A stretch of DNA of 64,000 nt from Pseudophaeobacter sp. EL27. GTDB taxonomy: Bacteria > Pseudomonadota > Alphaproteobacteria > Rhodobacterales > Rhodobacteraceae. The stretch is taken from contig NZ_OMPQ01000009.1 in NCBI RefSeq assembly GCF_900313025.1, positions 388,072 through 452,071 on the forward strand. Reading direction: 5' to 3'. Shown here one piece after another: positions 16,022 to 24,556 of this stretch; position 1 is the stretch's first letter, and every line of letters begins with the position of its first letter. Below the pieces are notes generated by a model. That model searched no databases, had not been told where the DNA came from, and saw nothing but the letters and a program-made list of their open reading frames with translations. The translations under genes were made by a program, and so were the position numbers.

Positions 16022-17340
16022 TGAACCGCGCCGGTTTTTCCGGATACTGTTGAGTTCGTATTTCAAGCTGCAATTTTGTCTGATTTCAAGGCTTGTTCAT
16101 ACTGCTCCTCTGTTTCGATTGGCGTGATGTAGCCAAGAGGTTCTAGCAGGCGCTCCTTGTTGAACCAATCGACCCATTGAAGGGATTCCCATTCGACCTG
16201 ATCTTTGGATTTCCAAGGTCCAAGGCGTTTGATGACCTCCGTTTTGAACAGGCCGATGATCGTCTCGGCCAGCGTGTTGTCATAGCAGTCCCCCACACTG
16301 CCGACGGGCGGTTCCAAACCGGCGTCAGCGAGGCGTTCAGTTTATTTGATCGACACATTTTGGCTGCCGCGATCGGAATGATGGAAGAGCTTCTTAGCTG
16401 GCCTGCGCGCATGGATCGCCTGTTCGAGAGCATCCAGAACAAATTGCGTGTCCTGTGTTGTTGATGCCTTCCAACCGACGATCCGGTTGGCAAAGGTATC
16501 AATGACGAACGCGACATCGACGAACCCACGCCAGGTCGAGACGAACGTGAAGCCTGACACCCAAAGCTCGTTTGGCATTGAAGCCCTGAACTCGCGATTT
16601 ACCTTGTCCAGCGGGCATTGATCCGCAGGCTGACCACAGGTCGTCTTGATCTTCTTGCCGCGCCTGGCGCCTTGAATGCCGAGTTGCCGCATCAAACGCT
16701 TAACCATGTAACGAGCGATATCAATCTTCTCGCGTTTCATTGCATGCCACAGCTTTCTTGCGCCGTAGACAGATCGGTTTTTCGTCCAGACGTTCTTCAT
16801 CTCCTTGCGCAGATACGCATCGCGCTTAGCACGCTCAGAAGCCCGGTCAGGATTACGTTCAATGGCCAAGCGTTCATAGAAAGTCGAAGGGGCGATTTGC
16901 AGAACGCAGCAGATCGGCTCGACCCCATGCTCCCCTCGAAAGTCTTTGATGAAGGCAATCATTTGCGAAATGGGCGGTCGAGCTCCGCCTGTGCAAAATA
17001 AGCAGACGCCGTTTTTTAGGATCTCATTGGCCTGACGCAACTGCGGGTTCTCGCGCTCAAGTTCCTTGAAGCGATCTCGCGCAGCCGTTGTCACGCCATC
17101 GCGTTTGCCGGTACCCATCTCATCCTGCTTGACCCAGATGCGCAAGCTGTCCCTGCTGCACCCAACTTTCTCAGAGATCGACAATATTGCCGCCGATCTG
17201 CCGGCGTATTCTCTCTCGTGATCCAATACCATCCGCACCGATCGGGCGCGCAGTTCCTCTGGATAGCATGTTCCGTTCTTCGTCTTTCCCATGACCCAGT
17301 ATCCTTACTTCTGGGTCTCCGGAAAACAAGAGGCAGTTCA
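16022..17340 (-). mobile_element. IS3-family insertion sequence
   Basis: A 1319-bp element. The left end TGAACCGCGCCGGTTTTTCC and the right end (read inward on the minus strand) TGAACTGCCTCTTGTTTTCC form imperfect inverted repeats beginning TGAAC. Flanks (CAAG left, ATGG right) show no target duplication, so the element may sit at a rearrangement junction. Its right end abuts the truncated IS5-type fragment at 17341. Confidence 0.8.
16063..17292 (-). pseudogene. IS3-family transposase (OrfAB) with one nonsense codon
   Basis: One frame spans OrfA (helix-turn-helix, GCSRDSLRIWVKQ; zipper, ELERENPQLRQANEILK) and OrfB (MIAFIKDFRGEHGVEPIC; DDE signatures FVSTWRGFVDVAFVID and HHSDRGSQ). A TAA at 16342-16344 interrupts SIK-stop-TERLADAG, in the same frame as the rest (VGDCYDNTLAETIIG, containing the last catalytic Glu). 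Normally OrfB is reached by frameshifting; here a run of six A joins the frames directly. The single stop probably inactivates it, because the catalytic Glu lies after it. Confidence 0.82.
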
Positions 17341-17742
17341 ATGGCCTGCATGCGTCCATGTTACCAGAGTTGCTCAACCAAATCCCATCAGAGCAGGACA
17401 TTGGAGCAGTCACCGCCGATGGGGGGGATGACACGCGCAAATGCCACGATGCGATTGCTGCCCGAAATGCCCATGCCGTCATTCCGCCGCGCAAGAATGC
17501 CAAACCCTGGAAGCCAAACAGCGCGGGAGCCATTGCCCGGAAGGAAGCAGTCAATGCGTCGCGATACCTTGATCGCTCAATCTGGAGAAGGTGGAGCGTA
17601 TATCACCGTTGAAGCCGCCTCGATACCAACCTCATCCCTTAACCGCTACACCGCCCTTGGCATACCTGTCACTGAGGTAGTAGGCTAAGTCCGTCTGGGG
17701 AAAGGGGAAGATCGACCTTCACCCGATTGGTGCAACAAAGCC
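17341..17742 (+). pseudogene. IS5-family (IS903-like) element, C-terminal half
   Basis: The frame from about 17346 reads MLPELLNQIPSEQDIGAVTA, DTRKCHDAIAARNAHAVIPP, KNAKPWKP and TIWRRW-like SIWRRWS. After a short deletion it ends with LNRYTALGIPVTEVVG and a stop. The right terminal repeat (minus strand GGCTTTGTTGCACCAATCGG) starts at 17742. The N-terminal part was removed where the IS3 element now ends. It is related to the N-terminal fragment at 5430-5887. Confidence 0.78.
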
Positions 17743-17850
17743 GAGTGCCGTAACAAAGATGTTGAGGAAATTCACAAGACGAGAATCGATCTTAATTGGA
17801 AATATCTGTTATCTTGCATTGGGCTGAAGTTACAATGTTTGAGAGGGTCA

Positions 17851-18381
17851 TTGCGTAAAAGGAAGAACTTACTTTTTCTCTTGTTGATCATTGGTTTGGT
17901 TCTACTATTGTGGCTACCAAAAGAGCGCCGCATGACTGTGTTCTTAACTGGTTACAGTTTCTGGGACAACACCCCACCTGGATCGGCAATTATTGGTAGG
18001 CCTGTAATCCATAAAACCGCTGGCGGTATTGGCACATTCCTGGACCCGATTACACTTGCTGTGGGGTGGCGTATTCATTTTGGATGGCACTTCGAAGACT
18101 TCGAGCCAGGGACACGATTTTATATCCCAAAGCTGCGAAAGTATGCGATTGTTGAAGACCTGTGCGGTGATGGTAACCAACCACAAAATGGACCTTGCCA
18201 CTCAGGGTGGAAGGGGCATATTTGGCTCGATATCTACGTGGACGGTAGTTCAACGGGAGCAGAGGTGGCTAACAAGTGTATGGAACGGTTGACTGGTATT
18301 CAAGAGGTCTTGCTTAACCCTCGAGCGGGCTACCGTGTCGTTGCAGGTCCAATAGCAGAGACAAGTTGCCTAGTATTTTGA
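17851..18381 (+). CDS. Membrane-anchored 3D/double-psi-barrel-like protein
   Basis: About 176 residues. TTG 17851 with GAGAGGG just upstream gives MRKRKNLLFLLLIIGLVLLL, a single N-terminal anchor; TTG 17839 is an alternative. The globular part (MTVFLTGYSFWDNTPPGSA, PVIHKTAGGIGTF, DPITLAVG, PGTRFYIPKLRKYAIVEDL, CGDG, PQNGPCHSG, WLDIYVDG) is clearly paralogous to the lipoprotein at 12912-13544 but lacks a lipobox. The layout resembles 3D/double-psi-barrel domains of lytic or expansin-like proteins (inference). It is isolated among IS fragments. A duplicated, differently anchored pair suggests action at two envelope sites. Confidence 0.6.
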   Translation: MRKRKNLLFLLLIIGLVLLLWLPKERRMTVFLTGYSFWDNTPPGSAIIGRPVIHKTAGGIGTFLDPITLAVGWRIHFGWHFEDFEPGTRFYIPKLRKYAIVEDLCGDGNQPQNGPCHSGWKGHIWLDIYVDGSSTGAEVANKCMERLTGIQEVLLNPRAGYRVVAGPIAETSCLVF

Positions 18382-18619
18382 CTGCGAAAGAAGTTTTGTT
18401 TTTTTCAAAGAAAAAGAAGGCGGCGTTCAGTATGTGCCATTTTCGAAAATCCCTCCTTAGATCGAGGTTGTTGCACAACTCTGCTTAGAAACGATCAATA
18501 TCGTGAAGTCATCCGTTTACACGGGCTGTATGAGCAAACCATACGCCAGCCCGCCAGCGTCCAATCAGCTGCTCCATTTACATTGTTCCAAGCACAAGCG
18601 AGACGCACTGTTGATCTGG

Positions 18620-19096
18620 GTGAATACAGGTATGGCCTATCTCGCACCGCAGTGTTCCACATCTCTGATAGGTGGCAGATGTCCTTGTTTGCCGGGCCTG
18701 GGTCCATTCCGTTCTGGACACGCTCGGCCCATCATTCGCGGAGCTTTAGAGCGTCGTTTCGCGAAATCTGATCAATGGGAATCGGGATTGGGTTACGGCG
18801 CCCGTCTTTGGGTGCCACCAATTGAAGGAAATTGGCCACGGCCTTGTCGCGCGGGTTCTTCCAGCGTTTCAGTTGTTGAACGGTTTTCTGGTGTGCCTGG
18901 TGTGGGTCAGCCCATAATATTCATCTCTCAGTTCGGTGAGGGTGGGCATGGTTTCGGCCTCTGACAGGCAATCTGTGTGGAGCGATTGGGGCACCTGTGA
19001 AACGGGCTGTCCATCGGCCCCAAGCACAAGCCTAGAATTGCGTTTAGGAACGCGCTTTACCCAGTAGTACCGGCCACGGTCATTGATCACACCCAA
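18620..19096 (-). pseudogene. Tyrosine recombinase (integrase) remnant, N-terminal part
   Basis: From a TTG at 19096 the frame reads MGVINDRGRYYWVKRVPKR, GADGQPVSQVPQSLHTDCL. This is a common N-terminus of Rhodobacteraceae site-specific integrases. After a frameshift near 18905 it continues in another frame with LKRWKNPRDKAVANFLQLV, RRNPIPIDQISRNDALKL, a stop, then WAERVQNGMDPGPANKDI. These are the core-binding domain motifs of the same family. The catalytic domain (R..HxxR..Y) is absent. It is the relic of an integrated element, at the far end of the accessory zone that starts at tRNA-Leu. Confidence 0.75.
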
Positions 19097-19138
19097 ACCC
19101 TGTTACTTCGCACGTCTTCGGAGCTTATCGCGCTCTAA

Positions 19139-19162
19139 TGTTGCGGGAATTGTTGCGGGATT
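19139..19162. repeat. Two tandem copies of a 12-bp unit
   Basis: TGTTGCGGGAAT followed by TGTTGCGGGATT, just upstream of the integrase remnant. This could be an old recombinase or excisionase binding site; that is inference from position only. Confidence 0.5.
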
Positions 19163-19233
19163 GGGAAATACCGGTCAACCGGCCTAAAAGGGCATTCTGG
19201 TAGAGTGATTGAAATTAGGCCTATAAAAGAGAA

Positions 19234-19260
19234 AAGGCTCGACGGAAAACGTCGAGCCTT
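19234..19260. terminator. Strong hairpin, terminator-like
   Basis: Perfect 11-bp stem AAGGCTCGACG / CGTCGAGCCTT with a five-base loop, flanked by A and T tracts on both sides, so it could act on either strand. It lies upstream of the integrase remnant in a stretch without genes (19097-19436). Confidence 0.6.
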
Positions 19261-19436
19261 ATGAATTCTGGCCCACTTGAGAGCCTTCAGTCCTTCCAAC
19301 CTTCATTTGAAATTAGTTAAAATTATCATTCCGATATATCGGTATCGGGGTGGAATTTCCGGAGAAATGTTACGGGATTTGTTACTGGCAATCTTGGCCG
19401 ACAACCAGTTCAGATACGCAGCCATGAAAGAGGCTA

Positions 19437-20268
19437 GGCTCAGGACCCATTGATTTCTGTTTGGCTACGTGATGCATCGCGTTCAAAACGAGCGGTGAAC
19501 ATGTCTGATCTTTTCTGGTTAAGCGACGAGCAGATGGCGCGTCTGGAGCCCTTCTTCCCAAAGTCCCACGGCAAACCTCGCGTTGATGACAGGCGTGTCT
19601 TGAGTGGGATTATCTTAATCAATCACAACGGGTTACGGTGGCGCGATGCACCCAGGGAATATGGACCACACAAGACGCTCTACAATCGTTGGAAGCGATG
19701 GAATGACAAAGGTATCTTTGCCCAGATGTTGGTCGGCTTGGCCGCCAACCACGGCGAAGAAAAGACGGTCATGATCGATGCAACGTACCTCAAAGCCCAT
19801 CGCACAGCGTCCAGCCTTTCGGTGAAAAAGGGGGACGTGGACGTCTGATCGGGCGCACCAAGGGCGGCATGAACACAAAGTTGCATGCGGTTTTTGACAG
19901 TCAGGGACGCCCTTTGAATCTGTTTGTCACTGCTGGTCAGGTCAGCGACTACACTGGTGCGAGGGCGTTGGTCTGCAGTCTACCAAATGTCGAATGGTTG
20001 CTGGGTGATCGCGGCTATGATGCCGATTGGTTCAGAGAAGCGTTGAAAGACAAAGGGATACGCGCGTGCATCCCAGGCCGCAAACAGCGCAAGACAACTG
20101 TCCGATATGACAAGCGCCGCTACAAACGTCGCAATCGGATTGAGATCATGTTTGGCAGATTGAAGGACTGGCGCCGTGTGGCGACGCGGTACGACAGGTG
20201 TCCCAAAGTCTTCCTCTCAGCAATCTCTTTCGCCGCTTTGGTCATCTATTGGCTATGAGTCCTGAGCC
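19437..20268 (+). mobile_element. Complete IS427-type (IS5 family) insertion sequence
   Basis: An 832-bp element starting GGCTCAGGACCCATTGATTT and ending with the matching inverted sequence (GGCTCAGGACTCATAG on the minus strand). It is flanked by TA on both sides (19435-19436 and 20269-20270), the target duplication typical of the IS427 group. It carries two overlapping transposase frames. It looks intact and is potentially still mobile. Confidence 0.88.
19501..20258 (+). CDS. IS427-type transposase, two frames joined by -1 frameshifting
   Basis: OrfA (19501-19848) starts MSDLFWLSDEQMARLEPFFP and contains the DUF4096-type N-terminus (WRDAPREYGPHKTLYNRW) and MIDATYLKAHRTA with the first catalytic Asp. 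OrfB includes 19869-20258 (MNTKLHAVFDSQGRPLNLF, LLGDRGYDADWFRE, RRNRIEIMFGRLKDWRRV) with the remaining DDE residues. A slippery A5G5 run at 19825-19834 lies just before the OrfA stop. Slipping back one base there continues as GRGRLIGRTKGG into OrfB. This programmed -1 frameshift is known for the group; here it is inferred from the run and the open frames. Confidence 0.82.
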
Positions 20269-21437
20269 TAAGGACTAGCCTCCTCGCTCAATATGTTTCT
20301 AGGATCTTGAAAGGGGAGGGGCTTCACAAGTTTGGAGCGGGTAACGGAAGGCAAGTGCACGAGTGAAGGAGGTGAAAATGAATGTTTTACAATAGAATGG
20401 TCTTCGATCTCGTTAGGTGGTAGTTGCCTTTGTTGAGGGATTTGTTGAACCTGAAACGGTTGATCTTGAAGCCGAAAGCACTAGGACACTATTAGTGGTA
20501 GTAGTGCTGCCCAGCGCTACTGGTTTTCCAAAAAAGCGCTGGATACTGGCCTCAAGTGGCCTGTCTCAGCTACCAGCCCGAGAACAACCAAACAAAGAAA
20601 CTCAATGCAGAGAGGCCTATCATGGTGTTGACAGCTGTTTGGACACGTCGGGGAGACGTCGCCAAGGTCGTACCAATGTCACAACCACAGTCTGGGCAAG
20701 TTGGTATCACGGATGCCTCACACACTTTGCATTGAAGGTATGCCGAACCCACAGCCTTGCCAGGTTTGTCATCCATTTCCAGGCTGGCAAAGAGACCCGC
20801 CTGATGGCAGCCATGACAGATGGCATCCGAATGGAAATGGTCAAATTTGCCTGTTCCCCGGTGCGTGCAATATTGGCGGCGGTGCCGCGCGCTCCGTTTG
20901 GACCAAGGTCGCAGTGCTGGTCAGGGCAAACTCCTGCGATTTCCAAATGCTCATGACGTGAAAAGAACCGAATACCCGGACCTAACCTGGCGAGCTCAAA
21001 AACCCAGGCGGCGAGGCCAAAGCCGGTGTCCTGCTGCTGGATAGCCGCCAACTTGGCAGCCGAAGTGGTGGGAAAGAAGCCATCTTTTATAGGATCGTGC
21101 CGAAAATCCTCAGTTTCCACCCATCGGTCCAAGTGTTCTTCATTGTTGGGTTTTCATTTGCCTTGGAGGATTTTTCAATCTTCGCGCGAACAAAAATGCC
21201 CCCGGAATAGTCGGGAAAAAATGACGTTCACACCAATGCGGTTCGAGACTGGGGCCTGCTCAGGCGGGTCTGGTTTCGGTCTTAAAGGTCTGTGTAGGGC
21301 TCTTTGAGGTAAGGTCAGTATTTTGTGTGGCGCAGGTTCAAAGGTTCGCCCATCAAACAAACCACAGGGAGCAGTTGAGAGCCAATAGTCGACACGAAGA
21401 ACACCGCTAGGGCGATATCGTGTGTGAAAACTCACTA
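20269..21437. other. Accessory DNA, mostly without recognisable genes
   Basis: About 1.2 kb between the IS427 element and the siderophore locus. AGGAGGTG at 20368-20375 precedes an ATG with only five codons before TAG. The one candidate gene is the Cys-rich frame listed at 20570-20776. Nothing else resembles a family known to me. Confidence 0.4.
20570..20776 (-). pseudogene. Zinc-ribbon membrane protein, possibly a degraded gene
   Basis: A 68-codon frame (MDDKPGKAVGSAYLQCKVCE) with two CxxC pairs (CKVC and CPDCGC), the spacing of a zinc ribbon. A C-terminal membrane helix (NTMIGLSALSFFVWLFSGW) follows. The same frame stays open upstream to about 20920 with more Cys/His (DAICHGCHQAG), while CPDQHCDLG lies in a neighbouring frame. 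This suggests a longer Cys-rich protein broken by a frameshift near 20870. No ribosome-binding site fits the visible ATG well. Function unknown. Confidence 0.35.
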
Positions 21438-21453
21438 ACATGCACTTGCATGT
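21438..21453. promoter_or_regulatory. 16-bp palindrome upstream of the first TonB receptor
   Basis: ACATGCA-CT-TGCATGT, perfect 7-bp arms, 93 bp before the receptor ATG. Position and symmetry suit a repressor or activator dimer. The regulator is unknown; the MarR-family protein encoded downstream of the receptor is one candidate (inference). Confidence 0.5.
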
Positions 21454-21546
21454 GATAGCGGGTAAGCATAAAACCGCTGACGAAAATGCCTCGCCAGCCC
21501 CGATTCAGGGCAAGCCCAGCACCAACCTGAATCCTTGGGGACTAAC

Positions 21547-23517
21547 ATGGCTATCCAAATTGCCGCGCTGCGCGCCCGTCTTTTGTGCGGGACTGCGCTT
21601 ACACTTATTTCTGCACTGCCTGCCGTCGCACAGGAGCTTGAGGGGGATGTCATCTCTCTCGATCCGATCCTGGTGCGCCAGCAAGATGAAAAGGGCAATG
21701 CCGCCGACCGCGCTTCGTCGGTCTATGTGGCGGAGGCTGAACTGGAACGCGCCCGGATGGGGGATGTTAAAGACCTGTTTGCGGGTATCGCCAGTGTCTC
21801 GGTCGGCGGTGCTATCCCGGTTGCGCAGAAGATTTTTGTCAACGGCATCGATATGTTGAACCTGGCGATCCAGGTGGATAGCGTGTCGCAGAACAATCGG
21901 GTTTTCCACCATCTTAGCGCCAATGCCTTTGATCCTGGCCTGATGAAATCTGTGCGAGTTGATCCCGGTGTCGCGCCTGCAGATGCAGGCCCGCGGGCTA
22001 TGGCAGGCCGTGTGGTCATGGAAACGGTGGATGCCGCAGACATCCTGACAGAAGGTCAGAGCGTCGGAGGCACCGCACGTATGAGCTACGGTGACAACGG
22101 CGGAACGACACAGGGCTCGTTGACCCTGGCTGGAGAAAGCAACGGCTTTGAAATCGTTGCCTATGCCAAACGCGCTACCGGTGACAATTTTGAGGACGGC
22201 GACGGCACCGAGATGACCGGAACCGCGGCCAATATGACCGCAGGCCTGCTGAAGCTGGGCTACGAATCCGAGCAGGGGCACCGGGTTGATTTCTCTGCGC
22301 AGCAGATTGAAGACGAGGAATGGCGCAACGATAAGCCGAACTTCGGCCCAAGCTCAGGCGGCACATATGCCTATCTGATCAAGCGCTATAACTATTCTTT
22401 GCGCTATGAAAACGTGAACAACACTGGCCTGTGGGATCCCTCCGCAACCCTTGGCTATTCGGGCACTGATGTCGACCGCCCGAATGATGCCTGGGCCGGG
22501 TCTACCAATTCCACCTCGCGTACCTACTCTCTGGTGCTGCAAAACGAATTCCACCTGTCTGACAGCAACAGCATTACCGCCGGTGTCGATTTCCAGAACC
22601 GCAAGACCTCGATCTCTGGCTCTTGGGTGACACCGGATTCCGCTTCGGAAGAATCTGACAATATCGGCATTTTTGCCCAGGCGCGTCTTGAGCCGACGGA
22701 TCGCCTGAGCCTCTCTGCCGGCATACGCTATGACTGGCAGGATTTTACCGGTTATCAATGGCTGCCGACCGATACCATTCATAGCTCCTCCCATAGTGGT
22801 GCCAGTGGGAATCTGTCAGTGGTCTATGACCTCACGGATAACGTCTCACTGCGGGCAGGATACTCGAATGTCTTTGGTGGCCTGGACCTTGGTGACAGTT
22901 TTGAGTTCTGGTTGACTCGTGATTATTCTGGCCTGCGGCCGTCTCGCGCGCAGAACATCATCATCGGGGCTGACTGGACCCCGGGCGCCTGGACCATCAG
23001 CAGTGAGTTGTTCAAGACAAAATTTGCTGATGCGCGAGACGGTACCAGCGTCGTTGATTTTGAAAGTCAGGGTGTAAACATCGGTGCGACCTATGGCTGG
23101 GCCAGCGGCTTTGCGCGTCTGACCTATGCCTATAGCGATGCCTCGCTCGATGGTGCCCCGTCGAGCAACTTTGATCTGCGGGACTTTGGCGCACCTTTGG
23201 GGCATGTCCTTGCTGTCGAAGTGCAGCAGGAACTGATGCAGTATAACACGCTGGTGGGTGGCAGCATTGAAACGGCAGCATCCTATGACGCTGGCGGATC
23301 TTACGCGGGCCAAGAACTGCCTAGCTATGTTGTCGCCAATGTCTTTGCCGAATACTCACCACCTGCCTGGAACGGCGTGACCATTCGCGGCAGCATCAAC
23401 AACCTGTTTGATGAAACCTATGCGGATCGGGCGACCTATGGGGGCGAATTTGCAGGCTTCCAGACTTTGAATGAACCCGGAAGATCTTTCGTCGTCGAAG
23501 CAGTGATGAAGTTCTAA
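21547..23517 (+). CDS. TonB-dependent outer-membrane receptor (siderophore/iron type)
   Basis: A 656-residue outer-membrane transporter. ATG 21547 has GGGGA six bases upstream (TTG 21535 is a poorer alternative) and opens a signal peptide ending PAVAQ. The plug domain starts after a TonB-box-like VISLDPILV, with DLFAGIASVSVGGAIPVAQK and VNGIDMLN. The barrel ends with NNLFDETYADRATYGGEF and the C-terminal Phe (EAVMKF) needed for barrel assembly. It is the same subfamily as the receptor at 28258. A neighbouring MarR regulator, binding protein and FecCD importer suggest uptake of a ferric siderophore. The ligand is not determinable by reading. Confidence 0.87.
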   Translation: MAIQIAALRARLLCGTALTLISALPAVAQELEGDVISLDPILVRQQDEKGNAADRASSVYVAEAELERARMGDVKDLFAGIASVSVGGAIPVAQKIFVNGIDMLNLAIQVDSVSQNNRVFHHLSANAFDPGLMKSVRVDPGVAPADAGPRAMAGRVVMETVDAADILTEGQSVGGTARMSYGDNGGTTQGSLTLAGESNGFEIVAYAKRATGDNFEDGDGTEMTGTAANMTAGLLKLGYESEQGHRVDFSAQQIEDEEWRNDKPNFGPSSGGTYAYLIKRYNYSLRYENVNNTGLWDPSATLGYSGTDVDRPNDAWAGSTNSTSRTYSLVLQNEFHLSDSNSITAGVDFQNRKTSISGSWVTPDSASEESDNIGIFAQARLEPTDRLSLSAGIRYDWQDFTGYQWLPTDTIHSSSHSGASGNLSVVYDLTDNVSLRAGYSNVFGGLDLGDSFEFWLTRDYSGLRPSRAQNIIIGADWTPGAWTISSELFKTKFADARDGTSVVDFESQGVNIGATYGWASGFARLTYAYSDASLDGAPSSNFDLRDFGAPLGHVLAVEVQQELMQYNTLVGGSIETAASYDAGGSYAGQELPSYVVANVFAEYSPPAWNGVTIRGSINNLFDETYADRATYGGEFAGFQTLNEPGRSFVVEAVMKF

Positions 23518-23530
23518 ATCTCGGCACTCG

Positions 23531-23567
23531 CTGCCCTGGAGCCAGATGGTTTCAGGGCAGCAGTTTT
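23531..23567. terminator. Hairpin between convergent receptor and MarR genes
   Basis: Stem CTGCCCTG / CAGGGCAG (23531-23538 and 23553-23560), followed on the plus strand by CAGTTTTAT. It overlaps the stop of the minus-strand MarR gene and probably terminates the receptor transcript. Confidence 0.6.
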
Positions 23568-24031
23568 ATCAGCAGGCGAGACAGGGCATAGGCCTCGTCG
23601 GTTGTCATATGAGGACCAATTTCGCTTTGCATCGCACCCCAGTAGACAGGCCAGATCCGGGCGTGCATACCCTTGCCCTGCTCGGTCAGAAACAGGATCT
23701 GCTTGCGGCGTCCATCAGCAATGAACTCGCGGCGCAGCAGCCCAGCTTTTTCCATCCGGGCAACATGTCGCGACAGCGCATATTGGGCGACAAAGAGCTT
23801 GTCTTCCAGGGCGGCCATGGGCTGGCCATCGGGGCCAGCCAGCTCGACCTCAAGCAGGATTTCATACCAGATCGGATCATTGATGCCGCAGCTCTTTAGT
23901 GCCTTGGCAATACGGGGCAGGAATTTGCGTTGGGCACGCATGATGTTGAACCACACACGATTGTAGGAAACGACAGGGGTGTTGTCTCCGAAATAATCTG
24001 CACTGCTGGAGTGTTCTTCTCTGGCCGTCAT
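23552..24031 (-). CDS. MarR family transcriptional regulator
   Basis: A 159-residue winged-helix regulator. The helices around IWYEILLEVELAGPDGQPMA and LEDKLFVAQYALSRHVARME (recognition helix) and the wing LLRREFIADGRRKQILFLT match MarR, and C-terminal dimerisation helices follow. Convergent with the TonB receptor and divergent from the DUF2218 gene. It is therefore a plausible local regulator of iron uptake genes; its ligand is unknown. A short AGG motif lies upstream of the ATG. Confidence 0.82.
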   Translation of the reverse strand: MTAREEHSSSADYFGDNTPVVSYNRVWFNIMRAQRKFLPRIAKALKSCGINDPIWYEILLEVELAGPDGQPMAALEDKLFVAQYALSRHVARMEKAGLLRREFIADGRRKQILFLTEQGKGMHARIWPVYWGAMQSEIGPHMTTDEAYALSRLLIKLLP

Positions 24032-24123
24032 AGGGAAACCTACTGGTTGTACCGCGGCTATTCTAGTCGGCTATGAGGCCGAAGTTCAACACCCCGAATG
24101 AAAGAAAAACAGGGAAAGACAGA

Positions 24124-24432
24124 ATGTTAGTAGCCAATTCTAGCCAGGACGACACATCAAGAACCGAAACGAAATTCCGCTCCGCCGGATACCTCGCTAC
24201 AATGGCAAATCATTTCTCGCGGAAAATCGAAGTGACTGAGGTCGAAGGTGCACTGCATTTGCAGTTCATCTGTGGGCTTGCGGTGCTTCGGGTGACCGAG
24301 AACACCTTGCATATCCGCATTGAGGCGCCCTCAAAAGAGGAGATGCAGCAGACTTGTCAGGCGGTCGAAAGCCATCTGTTGCGTTTTGCTTTTCGCGAAG
24401 AGCCTGAACCTCTGGTCTGGTGCGACCTGTGA
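24124..24432 (+). CDS. DUF2218 protein
   Basis: A 102-residue cytoplasmic protein with the DUF2218 pattern: FRSAGYLATMANHFSRKIEV, FICGLAVLRVTENTLHIRI, AVESHLLRFAFREE and a final W-C-D-L. The same domain forms the N-terminus of the siderophore-interacting protein at 36694-37746, so this stand-alone copy probably serves the same iron pathway (inference). ATG 24124 with GGGAAAG upstream is chosen because the domain begins just after it; the frame is open from ATG 24073. Its molecular role is not established. Confidence 0.72.
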   Translation: MLVANSSQDDTSRTETKFRSAGYLATMANHFSRKIEVTEVEGALHLQFICGLAVLRVTENTLHIRIEAPSKEEMQQTCQAVESHLLRFAFREEPEPLVWCDL

Positions 24433-24556
24433 CGGAGCTCTGGCCTTTGCCTGCAGCCCGGAAGCGCTGGACAGGGCAAAAACAATTCAATAGTCACATG
24501 ACGAAACCCCTGCAGAGCCAGCTTCGGTCAGCCATGCAATATTGATGGAGAGATCA

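Noticed and set aside
5430-17742. A simple inversion splitting one IS5-type copy
   Set aside because: Orientation fits, but a central segment is missing and the outer flanks show no matching 9-bp target duplication. Kept only as a tentative finding.
20368-20396. AGGAGGTG plus ATG with a five-codon frame as a leader peptide
   Set aside because: No attenuator structure or downstream gene on that strand supports a leader; probably the start of a lost gene.
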